The translations under genes and the position numbers were made by a program. Source: Hafnia paralvei ATCC 29927 (GTDB taxonomy: Bacteria; Pseudomonadota; Gammaproteobacteria; Enterobacterales; Enterobacteriaceae). Taken from it: a stretch of DNA of 64,000 nt. Positions 53,505 through 62,834 of this stretch are shown here, in pieces (the stretch's first letter is position 1; each line of letters starts with the position of its first letter). Under the pieces are notes generated by a model, which was given only the letters and a program-made list of their open reading frames with translations, ran no database searches and had not been told where the DNA came from. The DNA is taken from positions 66,253 to 130,252 of the forward strand of contig NZ_LXET01000038.1 in NCBI RefSeq assembly GCF_001655005.1, given 5' to 3'.

Positions 53505-55181
53505 TTAATGTTTTTCTGCCGTGTAGCAGGGCTCTGCGTGCGTACACCACTGTTGATAACGTTCGTAAAGCTGCTGGAAACGCACCACGCGTTCGGGATC
53601 GGGCTGGAGAGTGCGCTCGACTTGGCTCGCCATGTTTTGTTGGGCGGAGGCGATGTCTGGATAGGTTCCTGCGGCGACGGCTGCAAAAATTGCGGCACCC
53701 AGCGCGCAGCACTGATCGGAGGCGACGATTTGTAGTGGGCGATTCATCACATCGCAGCACACCTGCATAATCACGGGAGATTTACGTGCAATCCCGCCTA
53801 GCGCCAACACGTTTTCCACGGGAACACCCTGATGCTCAAAGCACTCCATAATGGCGCGAGCGCCAAAGGCGGTGGCAGCGATAAAACCACCGAACAGGGT
53901 TGGGGCATCGGTGCCTAGGTTAAGGTCGGTGATAACGCCTTTCAGACGCTGATTGGCGAAAGGGGTACGGCGGCCGTTGAACCAGTCCAGAACGACAGGG
54001 AGGTGGTTGAGCTGGGGATCCTTAGCCCATGCTTCAGTGAGCGCAGGCAGCAAGTTTTTTGCTGATTCTTCGAGCTGTGCAGCTAATTCTGGATGCTGTT
54101 TAGCGGTTTGCAACAACGGCCATGTGAGTAGGCGACTGAACCAAGCATACATATCACCAAAGGCTGACTGTCCCGCCTCCAAACCGATATAACCGGGCAC
54201 GACGCTACCGTCGACTTGTCCGCAGATCCCCGCGATGGTGCGATCACCAATGCGTTCTTGCTCGGCAATCAGAATGTCGCAGGTTGAAGTGCCAATCACT
54301 TTCACCAGCGTATAAGGCTGAGCGCCAGCGCCAACGGCACCCATATGGCAATCAAATGCGCCGCCCGATAGCACGACGTCAGTCGTCAGACCTAAACGCT
54401 GCGCCCACTCCGCACTGAGTTTTCCTACGGGCAAATCGGCGGTGTAGGTTTCGGTAAACAGCGGTTGCTGCAGTTTTTCACTTAGACAGGTATCGAGTGC
54501 TTCGAGAAACACACGTGGTGCAACGCCTCCCCATGAGGGATGCCAAAGTGCTTTATGTCCGGTGCTGCAACGTCCGCGTTTCAGATTCTGCGGCCGCTTT
54601 TCACCACACAGTAGCGCGGGAACCCAGTCACAGAGCTCAACCCAAGACACAGCCGATTGGCGTACGGCGCGGTCTTCGCGTGTGACGTGTAGAATTTTTG
54701 CCCAAAACCATTCCGATGAGTAAACGCCGCCGATGTAGCGGGTGTAGTCGGGAAAATCTCCGCTACGGCATAAGCGGGTAATTTCTTCGGCTTCTTCAAT
54801 GGCGGTGTGATCTTTCCACAGCACGAACATCGCGTTGGGGTTGTTGGCAAATTCGGGCAGCAGCGCCAGTACGTCACCCTTTTCATTTATTGGTGCGGGA
54901 GTCGAGCCCGTTGAATCAACCCCAATACCGACGACGGCTGCTCGTTGCTCCTCATTCATCCTCGCCACGACCGCCTTAATCGCGATTTCCAGCGATTCAA
55001 TATAGTCGAGAGGATGATGGCGGAACTGGTTGGCAGGTGCATCGCAAAACAGTCCTTGCTTCCAGCGCGGATAGTAAACCACTTCCGTATCTAACTCTTG
55101 ACCAGTTACACAATCTACGGCTAGTGAGCGAACGGAGTCGCTACCAAAATCCAGCCCGATTGCTATGGGATTTGCATGCAT
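53505..55181 (-). CDS. araB: L-ribulokinase
   Basis: 558 residues from MHANPIAIGLDFGSDSVRSL (55181), preceded by GGAGAGAGGGA. FGGY kinase with phosphate loop GLDFGSDS, catalytic segment GGAFDCHMGAVGAG and GTSTCDILIAE, and the ATP site ALGGIARKSPVIMQ. It is the first gene of araBA; AraC I1/I2-type sites lie upstream at 55321-55358. Confidence 0.97.
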   Translation of the reverse strand: MHANPIAIGLDFGSDSVRSLAVDCVTGQELDTEVVYYPRWKQGLFCDAPANQFRHHPLDYIESLEIAIKAVVARMNEEQRAAVVGIGVDSTGSTPAPINEKGDVLALLPEFANNPNAMFVLWKDHTAIEEAEEITRLCRSGDFPDYTRYIGGVYSSEWFWAKILHVTREDRAVRQSAVSWVELCDWVPALLCGEKRPQNLKRGRCSTGHKALWHPSWGGVAPRVFLEALDTCLSEKLQQPLFTETYTADLPVGKLSAEWAQRLGLTTDVVLSGGAFDCHMGAVGAGAQPYTLVKVIGTSTCDILIAEQERIGDRTIAGICGQVDGSVVPGYIGLEAGQSAFGDMYAWFSRLLTWPLLQTAKQHPELAAQLEESAKNLLPALTEAWAKDPQLNHLPVVLDWFNGRRTPFANQRLKGVITDLNLGTDAPTLFGGFIAATAFGARAIMECFEHQGVPVENVLALGGIARKSPVIMQVCCDVMNRPLQIVASDQCCALGAAIFAAVAAGTYPDIASAQQNMASQVERTLQPDPERVVRFQQLYERYQQWCTHAEPCYTAEKH

Positions 55182-55320
55182 TCCCTCTCTCCTATCTATA
55201 TAGATTTCACTGCTAACCAAAATAGGAAATAGCGGCGGAGAACTGTGAGGATGGCTTAGCTACATGTATGTATTTTTCAGCTACAACACCGAAGAATGTG
55301 ATGGTCATCAAAAGTTATCA

Positions 55321-55337
55321 TTGTTACGGATTTGCTA
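55321..55337 (-). promoter_or_regulatory. AraC half-site I2 of araB
   Basis: Reverse strand TAGCAAATCCGTAACAA, starting exactly 21 bases after I1, the same phase as E. coli araI1-I2. TAGC box conserved; the rest is degenerate, as I2 is in E. coli. Confidence 0.7.
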
Positions 55338-55341
55338 AATA

Positions 55342-55358
55342 TATGCATAAAATAGCTG
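55342..55358 (-). promoter_or_regulatory. AraC half-site I1 of araB
   Basis: Reverse strand CAGCTATTTTATGCATA, 13 of 17 identical to E. coli araI1 (TAGCATTTTTATCCATA). Confidence 0.8.
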
Positions 55359-55587
55359 TAATTTTTTGGTGTGATTTTGCTCTCTATTTGTTCATCCATT
55401 AGCCGCTACAACTTAGCTCGTCTCACATAAGGTCCCTACATTGCAGTGAAATATCGCACCATTTGGTATTTGCTGCTCAATTGCCCCTGAGTTCGTACAC
55501 ACAGAGCTTTTTGTCATCCGATGCGGTATCGCCTCACAGGCATGACAAATCTGCTACATAAAAATGACGAAACTGGAGATTGTAAAT

Positions 55588-56568
55588 ATGCATAAATTCA
55601 CTAAGGTTTTGGCCGCCATTGGACTGGCTGCCGTTATGTCACAATCCGCTATCGCAGAAAGCATGAAACTCGGTTTTCTGGTCAAACAGCCGGAAGAACC
55701 ATGGTTCCAAACCGAATGGAAATTTGCCGATAAGGCTGGCAAAGATTTGGGCTTTGACGTGATCAAGATTGCTGTTCCAGACGGTGAAAAAACGTTAAAC
55801 GCTATTGATAGCCTCGCAGCGAGCGGTGCTAAAGGCTTTGTTATCTGTACGCCCGATCCCAAGCTAGGGCCTGCCATTATGGCCAAAGCGCGGAGCTACG
55901 ATCTTAAAGTTATTGCCGTGGACGATCAGTTTGTAGATGCCAAAGGAAAACCGATGGAAAGCGTTCCATTGGTAATGATGGCGGCCAGTGAAATTGGTGC
56001 GCGCCAAGGGCAGGAACTGTGGAAGGAAATGAATAAGCGTGGTTGGAAAGTCGATGAAACGGGAGTTATGGCGATCACTGCGGACGAATTAGATACCGCT
56101 CGCCGTCGTACGACCGGGTCGATGGATGCACTGAAGGCGGCGGGTTTCCCAGAGAAACAGATCTACAAAGTACCCACGAAATCCAATGACATTCCTGGCG
56201 CCTTCGATGCGGCTAATTCTATGTTGGTTCAATACCCAAAAGTTAAAAACTGGCTGATCGTGGGGATGAATGACAACACGGTATTGGGCGGCGTGCGGGC
56301 AACAGAAGGACAGGGCTTTAAAGCTGAAAACGTGATTGGCATCGGTATCAATGGCGTGGATGCGGTGAGCGAATTGTCCAAGGCAAACCCAACCGGATTC
56401 TTCGGCTCGCTGCTGCCGAGCCCGGATATTCATGGCTATAAAAGCATCCAAATGCTGAACGACTGGGTGACCAAAGGGGCGGAGCCAGCCAAGTTTACCG
56501 CAGTGACCGACGTCGTCTTGATTACGCGCGACAATTTCAAAGAAGAGCTACAGAAGAAAGGGTTGTAA
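55588..56568 (+). CDS. araF: L-arabinose-binding periplasmic protein
   Basis: 326 residues from ATG 55588 (CTGGAGAT before it) with signal peptide MHKFTKVLAAIGLAAVMSQS cut after AIA. Type I periplasmic binding protein; AraF segments FLVKQPEEPWFQTEWKFADK and GMNDNTVLGGVRATEGQG are preserved. First gene of araFGH-araC. A stable hairpin follows. Confidence 0.96.
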   Translation: MHKFTKVLAAIGLAAVMSQSAIAESMKLGFLVKQPEEPWFQTEWKFADKAGKDLGFDVIKIAVPDGEKTLNAIDSLAASGAKGFVICTPDPKLGPAIMAKARSYDLKVIAVDDQFVDAKGKPMESVPLVMMAASEIGARQGQELWKEMNKRGWKVDETGVMAITADELDTARRRTTGSMDALKAAGFPEKQIYKVPTKSNDIPGAFDAANSMLVQYPKVKNWLIVGMNDNTVLGGVRATEGQGFKAENVIGIGINGVDAVSELSKANPTGFFGSLLPSPDIHGYKSIQMLNDWVTKGAEPAKFTAVTDVVLITRDNFKEELQKKGL

Positions 56569-56577
56569 GCCACGCAC

Positions 56578-56597
56578 AGAGCGGCCATTGCCGCTCT
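56578..56597 (+). other. Intercistronic hairpin araF-araG
   Basis: Perfect stem AGAGCGGC / GCCGCTCT, loop CATT. Such structures protect the binding-protein mRNA and lower downstream expression; also weakly terminator-like. Confidence 0.75.
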
Positions 56598-56665
56598 AAC
56601 CACCTTTTGTTGACTACTGACTTTAGCCACCGCGAGGTTAGCTATCGGTGGCAAGGAGAACGTTT

Positions 56666-58186
56666 ATGACCTCCAACGTACCCTATTTGGAATTCCGTCA
56701 TATCGGGAAAACATTTCCTGGGGTGAAGGCGCTGGATGATATCAGCTTTAGCTGTCAGGCCGGACAGATCCATGCCTTGATGGGCGAGAACGGCGCAGGT
56801 AAATCCACACTATTGAAAATACTGAGCGGCAGTTACACGCCTACGCAGGGAGAGATCTACCTCAAGGGCCAGCCAGTTCAATTTAACAACACCACCGATG
56901 CGCTTGATGCCGGTGTCGCCATTATTTATCAGGAACTGCACTTAGTGCCTGAAATGACGGTGGCAGAAAACATCTATTTAGGCCAACTGCCTGCGAAAAA
57001 GGGCTTCGTGAATAACTCATTGCTTAACTATGAAAGCCGTTTGCAGCTAGAGCATTTAGGTTTAGATATCGATCCACAAACGCCGCTGAAATATCTCTCT
57101 ATTGGACAGTGGCAGATGGTGGAAATTGCCAAGGCCTTGGCACGTAATGCCAAAGTGATTGCGTTTGATGAGCCAACCAGTTCGCTCTCTTCGCGTGAAA
57201 TTGAACAGCTGTTTCGTGTGATCCGTGAACTGCGCGCTGAAGGTCGGGTGATTATCTATGTTTCGCATCGTATGGAAGAAATTTTCGCCTTAAGCGATGC
57301 GATTACGGTTTTTAAAGACGGCAAATACGTCAAAACCTTCGATGATATGCAGCAGGTCAACCATGACTCATTAGTACAGGCGATGGTGGGGCGTGACTTG
57401 GGGGATGTTTATGGTTATCAGCCGCGCGAGCACGGACCTATTCGTTTAGAGGTGAAGGACGTGGTGGCTCCTGGTGTCAAACACCCGGTGTCGTTACAGG
57501 TTAAACAGGGTGAAATTGTTGGCCTCTTTGGTCTGGTTGGGGCGGGTCGTAGCGAATTGATGAAAGGGTTGTTTGGCGGCACCAAGATAACGCAGGGACA
57601 GGTCATTCTCGACGGACAAGATATGCGAGTGGGAAGCCCTATTGATGCTATCCGTCAGGGCATGATGCTGTGTCCTGAAGATCGCAAGGCTGACGGCATT
57701 ATTCCGGTTCACTCCGTGCGTGAAAATATCAATATCAGTGCTCGCCGCAACGCGCTGACCGCAGGTTGCCTCATCAATCATCAATGGGAAGTGGAAAACG
57801 CCGACAAACGCATTGATGCTCTCAATATCAAAACGCCCAGTCCTGAGCAGCTAATGATGAATCTTTCCGGCGGTAATCAGCAAAAGGCGATTTTAGGGCG
57901 CTGGCTTTCAGAAGACATGAAGGTCATTTTGCTCGATGAACCGACGCGCGGCATCGACGTCGGTGCGAAGCATGAAATCTATCATGTTATCTACCAGTTG
58001 GCGCAGCAGGGAATTGCCGTTCTGTTTGCCTCAAGTGATTTGCCCGAAGTGTTAGGTTTATCTGACCGCGTTATCGTGATGCGCGAAGGCGAAGTGTCGG
58101 GTGAACTATTACGCAGCGAAGCGAGCGAGGCCAAAGCCTTAGCGCTTGCAATGCCTCGCACATCAACCTCATCTCATGCGGCCTGA
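56666..58186 (+). CDS. araG: L-arabinose ABC transporter ATPase (two ATPase domains)
   Basis: 506 residues from ATG 56666 (AAGGAGA 8 bases before); a GTG 6 codons earlier overlaps that ribosome site. First domain: Walker A GENGAGKST, signature LSIGQWQMVEIAKAL, Walker B VIAFDEPTSSL. Second domain: degenerate loop GLVGAGRSE, signature LSGGNQQKAILGRWL, Walker B VILLDEPTRGIDVG. Typical sugar (CUT2) ATPase. Confidence 0.97.
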   Translation: MTSNVPYLEFRHIGKTFPGVKALDDISFSCQAGQIHALMGENGAGKSTLLKILSGSYTPTQGEIYLKGQPVQFNNTTDALDAGVAIIYQELHLVPEMTVAENIYLGQLPAKKGFVNNSLLNYESRLQLEHLGLDIDPQTPLKYLSIGQWQMVEIAKALARNAKVIAFDEPTSSLSSREIEQLFRVIRELRAEGRVIIYVSHRMEEIFALSDAITVFKDGKYVKTFDDMQQVNHDSLVQAMVGRDLGDVYGYQPREHGPIRLEVKDVVAPGVKHPVSLQVKQGEIVGLFGLVGAGRSELMKGLFGGTKITQGQVILDGQDMRVGSPIDAIRQGMMLCPEDRKADGIIPVHSVRENINISARRNALTAGCLINHQWEVENADKRIDALNIKTPSPEQLMMNLSGGNQQKAILGRWLSEDMKVILLDEPTRGIDVGAKHEIYHVIYQLAQQGIAVLFASSDLPEVLGLSDRVIVMREGEVSGELLRSEASEAKALALAMPRTSTSSHAA

Positions 58187-58208
58187 AAATACGTCTAGGA
58201 GCAGAATT

Positions 58209-59204
58209 ATGTCGAGTGTTACTTCTACGCCGGCGACGGCAAAATCAGGAAACAAAGGGCTAAACCTCAGTCGTATTTGGGATAGTTATGGCATGTTGGT
58301 GGTATTTGCCGCGCTATTTATTGCCTGTTTGATTTTTGTGCCTAACTTTGGCTCATTTATCAACATGAAGGGGCTTGGCCTAGCCATTTCCATGTCGGGA
58401 ATGGTGGCCTGCGGGATGCTATTTTGTCTGGCCTCTGGCGACTTTGACCTTTCCGTCGCCTCGGTTATTGCCTGTGCGGGTGTGACTGCTGCGGTAGTGA
58501 TTAATATGACCGAAAGCCTGTGGATCGGCATATTTGCAGGCTTGTTGCTAGGGGCATTATGCGGCCTCGTTAACGGCTTTGTGATTGCGCGTCTGAAAAT
58601 AAATGCGCTGATTACCACGCTTGCCACCATGCAAATTGTGCGCGGTTTGGCATACATCATTTCTGATGGTAAAGCGGTCGGTATTGAAGACGAGCGTTTC
58701 TTTGAGCTGGGATACGCGAACTGGTTGGGGCTGCCTGCGCCTATTTGGATCACCGTAGCCTGTTTTATCCTGTTCGGCTTTTTACTGAACAAAACCACGT
58801 TTGGCCGCAATACGTTAGCGATTGGAGGAAACGAAGAGGCTGCGCGTCTGGCCGGTGTTCCTGTGGTTCGCACTAAAATCATTATCTTTGTGCTGTCAGG
58901 GCTAGTTTCAGCCGCCGCGGGGATCATTTTGGCCTCGCGCATGACCAGTGGTCAGCCAATGACGTCTATCGGCTATGAGCTGATCGTGATCTCTGCCTGT
59001 GTGCTGGGCGGCGTATCGCTCAAAGGCGGAATCGGTAAAATTTCTTATGTTATCGCAGGCGTGTTGATTTTGGGGACGGTCGAGAATGCGATGAATTTGC
59101 TAAATATTTCACCGTTCTCTCAATACGTGGTACGTGGCGTGATTTTGCTTGCCGCGGTTATTTTTGACCGTTACAAGCAGCTTGCTAAAAAGACCCGTGC
59201 TTAA
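58209..59204 (+). CDS. araH: L-arabinose ABC transporter permease
   Basis: 331 residues from ATG 58209 (GGAGCAG before it), about ten membrane helices, BPD_transp_2/CUT2 family. Motifs NGFVIARLKINALITTLATMQIVRGLAYIISDG and GRNTLAIGGNEEAARLAGVPV are as in E. coli AraH (329). Starts 22 bases after araG. Confidence 0.96.
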   Translation: MSSVTSTPATAKSGNKGLNLSRIWDSYGMLVVFAALFIACLIFVPNFGSFINMKGLGLAISMSGMVACGMLFCLASGDFDLSVASVIACAGVTAAVVINMTESLWIGIFAGLLLGALCGLVNGFVIARLKINALITTLATMQIVRGLAYIISDGKAVGIEDERFFELGYANWLGLPAPIWITVACFILFGFLLNKTTFGRNTLAIGGNEEAARLAGVPVVRTKIIIFVLSGLVSAAAGIILASRMTSGQPMTSIGYELIVISACVLGGVSLKGGIGKISYVIAGVLILGTVENAMNLLNISPFSQYVVRGVILLAAVIFDRYKQLAKKTRA

Positions 59205-59319
59205 TAGCGACAGACAGAAAATTCCTGTTATTCCTCGGGATGAAAGCGGTATAGATGATGATTATTCGATATTAATTACAAGTAATTATTAATCTGCTTC
59301 ACAGTTTTAGAGCAATGTT

Positions 59320-59339
59320 GAGCAGCGTTCGCGCTGCTC
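59320..59339 (+). other. Hairpin with UUCG loop before araC
   Basis: Perfect 8-bp stem GAGCAGCG / CGCTGCTC closed by TTCG, 41 bases before araC. It may end araFGH or structure the araC leader; there is no U tract. Confidence 0.6.
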
Positions 59340-59380
59340 TGTAAACTGGCAGCAGAGATAGACATTGTATGGGAGGGACG

Positions 59381-60322
59381 ATGTACCAACGTTTAACGCA
59401 GGAGCCACAGCCAAATCCGCTTTTGCCGGGGTATAGCTTTAATGCTTATCTGGTCGCAGGATTAACCCCAATTATCGCCGGTGGTCCATTAGACTTCTTT
59501 ATTGATCGTCCTGAAGGAATGAAAGGGTACATCCTGAATTTAACGATCAAAGGTCAAGGGCGCATTTTCAGCGGCAAAGACGGTGAAGAGACGCTAGACA
59601 GCAAGCCGGGAGAGCTACTGCTGTTTCCTCCGAAGGCGAGTCATTATTATGGCCGTTCTTCAGAAAGTGACTGCTGGTATCACCGTTGGGTCTATTTCCG
59701 TCCTCGCGCGTACTGGGCCGATTGGCTAGAGTGGCACAGTCAGGTTAATGGCGTAGGCCATATGGTTCTCCCCGAAAATACGCTGCTGGAGTTTGACCGT
59801 CTCTTTGCCAATATTGAGCAGACGCATAAATCAGGTCGACGCTTTGCGGAAGAGTTAGCGATGAATTTGCTCGAACGCCTTCTGCTACGCGCGATGGAAG
59901 AAGATCCGCAGGCGCCGCAGCGCATCATGGATGCCAGAGTGATCGAGGCCTGCCAGTTCATCACCGGTAATTTAGCCGATGAACTTCGCATTGAGGACGT
60001 TGCCAAACACGTTTGCTTATCGCCGTCGCGTTTGGCGCATCTGTTTCGTGAGCAGGTTGGGGTGAATATTCTACGTTGGCGTGAGGATCAGCGGGTTATT
60101 CGTGCCAAACTGTTGTTGCAGACCACGCAGGAACCGATTGCCACCATTGGGCGTGTTGTTGGTTATGACGATCAGCTCTATTTTTCACGCGTGTTCCGCA
60201 AACGCGTCGGTGTGAGCCCAAGTGATTATCGTCGTCGAAATCATGAAGTAAATGACTCTTCTTCAATGAGTGCGGGAGAGCGTCGCCAGAGTGAGCGACA
60301 AAGTACATTACTACGAGTGTGA
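59381..60322 (+). CDS. araC: Arabinose regulator AraC
   Basis: 313 residues from the second ATG (59381), which has GGGAGGG five bases upstream; the ATG four codons earlier overlaps it. An N-terminal arabinose-binding cupin (about 10-170; LLPGYSFNAYLVAGLTPI, GELLLFPPKASHYYGR, YHRWVYFRPR) precedes two helix-turn-helices (about 185-285; IEDVAKHVCLSPSRLAHLFREQVG and DDQLYFSRVFRKRVGVSPSDYRR). It is placed after araFGH rather than divergent from araB as in E. coli. Confidence 0.96.
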   Translation: MYQRLTQEPQPNPLLPGYSFNAYLVAGLTPIIAGGPLDFFIDRPEGMKGYILNLTIKGQGRIFSGKDGEETLDSKPGELLLFPPKASHYYGRSSESDCWYHRWVYFRPRAYWADWLEWHSQVNGVGHMVLPENTLLEFDRLFANIEQTHKSGRRFAEELAMNLLERLLLRAMEEDPQAPQRIMDARVIEACQFITGNLADELRIEDVAKHVCLSPSRLAHLFREQVGVNILRWREDQRVIRAKLLLQTTQEPIATIGRVVGYDDQLYFSRVFRKRVGVSPSDYRRRNHEVNDSSSMSAGERRQSERQSTLLRV

Positions 60323-60357
60323 CACTGTCACTTTTAAAATCATGAATGAGATATCAA

Positions 60358-61398
60358 ATGGAATTGACTAACAGGCTATTGCCCATTTTGCTGGCTGGAT
60401 TTCTATTACCGAACACGGTATTGGCGGCGAAAACCTTAAAATATAGCGATCATGAAGCATTAGGCGGTGCTCGTACCCAATTCATCAATGACGTATTCTT
60501 CTCGTCTATTGAAAATGAATCTCATGGACGCCTGAAGATCGAGCCCCACTGGGGCGGAGAGCTCGGTGCTGGCTATGATGCGTTGGCACTGGTTGGGCAG
60601 GGAACGAAAGCGGATATGGCGATTGTCGTGCCTGAGTACACGGCAAAACAGCTGCCGTTGCATCAGATTTTCAAAAGCTTTCCGGTGGGGCCAGCCGCTG
60701 ATCGGCAGGTGGATTTTTTTCGCCGTGTTTATACCCAGCTCCCCGTTTTTCCGTTAGAGCTTGAGAAGAACAACGTTGTGAACCTGTATTTTGCCACCGG
60801 TTACCCTGTGGCTTTCTTTAGTACCAAACCGATGACGTCTTTGGCTGATGTCAAAGGCGGCACATGGCGCTCGGCCAGTTTTTGGCATCAGGATTTTCTT
60901 ACCAACGCGGGCGCTAAGGCCGTGACGATGCCTTGGGGTGACCGAACTCGTAAAGCGCTTCAGTCTGGTGCATTGGATGGCATTATGGTGAATCTGGACA
61001 GCGGATACGACGTTGAAGCGCATAAAACATCGCCTCATATTCTGATATCTAAAAATTTATGGTTAGGACACATCTATCTATTAGTGATGAATAAAAACAC
61101 CTGGGATGGACTTGAAAAGCAAGATCAGGAGGCCATCCAGCGGGCTGCCGAAATTGCTTACAAAAAGCAGGGAGCGGTCATGGACAGTAGCCTGACGGCT
61201 CAGATTGCTGATATGCGTCAAGAGGGCGCAAAAGTACAATTTCTATCCGCGGATAAGCTGCAGCAGTGGAAAACGCTCTCTCGATATCAGGAAGTGCAGG
61301 AAAATTGGCTAAAAGAGCAAGAAAATGCCGGTGTTAAAGATGCAAGCGCAACCATGATGAAAGTGTCCCAGATGATAAATGACGCTATGAAAGAATAG
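60358..61398 (+). CDS. TRAP transporter solute-binding protein (DctP family), orphan
   Basis: 346 residues from ATG 60358 (another ATG four codons earlier is possible; both have weak ribosome sites). Signal peptide MELTNRLLPILLAGFLLPNT cut near VLAA-K. DctP-family pattern: GGELGAGYDAL, LADVKGGTWRSAS with the substrate-binding Arg, VTMPWGDRTRKALQSGALDGIMVN, and LVMNKNTWDGL. No DctQ or DctM membrane subunits are adjacent. It begins 35 bases after araC, on the same strand, so it may be read from the arabinose locus. Substrate unknown. Confidence 0.82.
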   Translation: MELTNRLLPILLAGFLLPNTVLAAKTLKYSDHEALGGARTQFINDVFFSSIENESHGRLKIEPHWGGELGAGYDALALVGQGTKADMAIVVPEYTAKQLPLHQIFKSFPVGPAADRQVDFFRRVYTQLPVFPLELEKNNVVNLYFATGYPVAFFSTKPMTSLADVKGGTWRSASFWHQDFLTNAGAKAVTMPWGDRTRKALQSGALDGIMVNLDSGYDVEAHKTSPHILISKNLWLGHIYLLVMNKNTWDGLEKQDQEAIQRAAEIAYKKQGAVMDSSLTAQIADMRQEGAKVQFLSADKLQQWKTLSRYQEVQENWLKEQENAGVKDASATMMKVSQMINDAMKE

Positions 61399-61431
61399 GC
61401 GATCTCTATTTTTCGCGTGGCGTCTTGAAGG

Positions 61432-61460
61432 CTAATGCAGCACTCTCATTGCTGTATTAG
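61432..61460 (+). terminator. Hairpin behind the TRAP binding-protein gene
   Basis: 11-bp stem CTAATGCAGCA / TGCTGTATTAG (one G-U), loop CTCTCAT, 34 bases after the stop; no strong T tract. Confidence 0.6.
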
Positions 61461-61646
61461 TCACTCTGTATACCTGCCTAATAATTGCTCTTCCAATCAG
61501 AACAGAACTCAGTCTTCTTGCTCATCTCACCAAAACACGTTATCAAATAGCAGCATCATAATATTTCGATAACAATATATATGTTGAAGAGATGGTTTTA
61601 CTTCATCGTTTATCCTTTCTAATTGCTTAGGGCAGCGAGGTTTTGT

Positions 61647-62690
61647 ATGGCGGATTCAATTCGTGTAGGACTGGTCGGCTATGGTTTTGCCGGTAAAACG
61701 TTCCACGCGCCGCTGATTGCCGGTACGCCCGGACTGGAATTGGCGGCGATTTCAAGCAGTGATGCGCATAAAGTTCTTGCTGACTGGCCTGGGATGACGG
61801 TCGTTGGTGAACCAGGGCAGTTGTTTAGCGATCCTTCTATTGATTTGGTGGTGATCCCAACGCCGAATATCACCCATTACCCGTTGGCTAAGCAGGCGCT
61901 GTTAGCGGGTAAACATGTGGTCGTGGATAAGCCATTTACGGTGAATCTGCAAGAGGCACGCGAGCTGGAAATGTTAGCCAAACAGCAGAAGCGATTGCTG
62001 TCAGTTTTTCATAACCGCCGCTGGGACAGTGATTTCCTGACGGTGAAAACCTTGCTGTCTGAAGGCGCTTTGGGCGATGTGGTTCAGTTTGAATCTCACT
62101 ACGATCGTTTTCGTCTGGAAGTGCGCGACCGCTGGCGTGAAAAAGTCGGCGCGGGGAGTGGGATCTGGTTCGATCTTGGCTCGCATCTGCTCGATCAAGC
62201 TCTACAGCTTTTCGGTAAGCCGCAAAGTCTGCTCGCTGACCTGTGCGCAATGCGTCCAAATTCTCAAACCACCGACTATTTCCATGCGATTTTATACTAT
62301 TCAGACAAGCGCATTATTTTGCATGGCAGCATGGTGACTGCGGCAGAAACACCGCGCTATGTGATTCATGGCACGAAAGGAAGCTACATCAAACATGGAT
62401 TAGATCCTCAGGAGGATCGTCTCAAGGCGGGCGAGCGTCCACCGCAGGCGGATTGGGGCTACGACATGCGCGATGGCGTATTAACCTTGGTTCAAGATGA
62501 CATGATGGCAGAGCAGTCGTTGCTGACCATCCCTGGCAATTATCCGGCGTATTACGCGGGTATTCGCGATGCAATCAACGGTGACGGTGAGAATCCGGTA
62601 CCGGCTTCGGAGGCGATTACCGTCATGGAACTGCTCGAGCTTGGACAAGAATCCTCATTGCAGCAAAGGGCACTGCCGCTTCCTGCTTGA
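61647..62690 (+). CDS. ydgJ: YdgJ, Gfo/Idh/MocA-family oxidoreductase
   Basis: 347 residues from MADSIRVGLVGYGFAGKTFH (61647), E. coli length 346. An N-terminal Rossmann domain (GLVGYGFAGKTFHAP) with the family motif DKPFTVNLQEA (Lys in EKP/DKP), then a GFO_IDH_MocA C-terminal domain with GSGIWFDLGSHLLDQAL. Likely an NAD(P)-linked sugar or polyol dehydrogenase; substrate unproven. Confidence 0.94.
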   Translation: MADSIRVGLVGYGFAGKTFHAPLIAGTPGLELAAISSSDAHKVLADWPGMTVVGEPGQLFSDPSIDLVVIPTPNITHYPLAKQALLAGKHVVVDKPFTVNLQEARELEMLAKQQKRLLSVFHNRRWDSDFLTVKTLLSEGALGDVVQFESHYDRFRLEVRDRWREKVGAGSGIWFDLGSHLLDQALQLFGKPQSLLADLCAMRPNSQTTDYFHAILYYSDKRIILHGSMVTAAETPRYVIHGTKGSYIKHGLDPQEDRLKAGERPPQADWGYDMRDGVLTLVQDDMMAEQSLLTIPGNYPAYYAGIRDAINGDGENPVPASEAITVMELLELGQESSLQQRALPLPA

Positions 62691-62739
62691 GATGATGCTG
62701 ATACTTGTTGCTGATATTGCCTAGCGCATTTTCGTATTG

Positions 62740-62787
62740 GCCTTCTTCTCTGGGTTGTTAATACACGGGAAGAAGGCTTTATTTTTT
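62740..62787 (+). terminator. Terminator of ydgJ
   Basis: Stem GCCTTCTTC / GAAGAAGGC (62740-62748 with 62769-62777), then TTTATTTTTT. Confidence 0.85.
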
Positions 62788-62834
62788 ATAAAACTATATG
62801 TATTCGCACATTTTTCGGTAAGGGAAGTTGAGTT

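Larger units (their letters stand above)
55182..55587. other. Divergent control region araB / araF
   Basis: 406 bases with no gene. It holds I1 and I2 for araBA. A partial CRP site (GTGTGATTTTGCTCTC) lies near 55368-55383, between I1 and araF, where it could serve both sides. Further TAGC boxes at about 55353 and 55400 on the forward strand may serve araF, but their other halves are weak. Confidence 0.55.

Noticed and set aside
55368..55383. CRP site in the ara control region
   Set aside because: Only the TGTGA half is convincing; kept as a remark rather than a feature.
58286..58942. 218-codon reverse open frame
   Set aside because: Antisense to araH.
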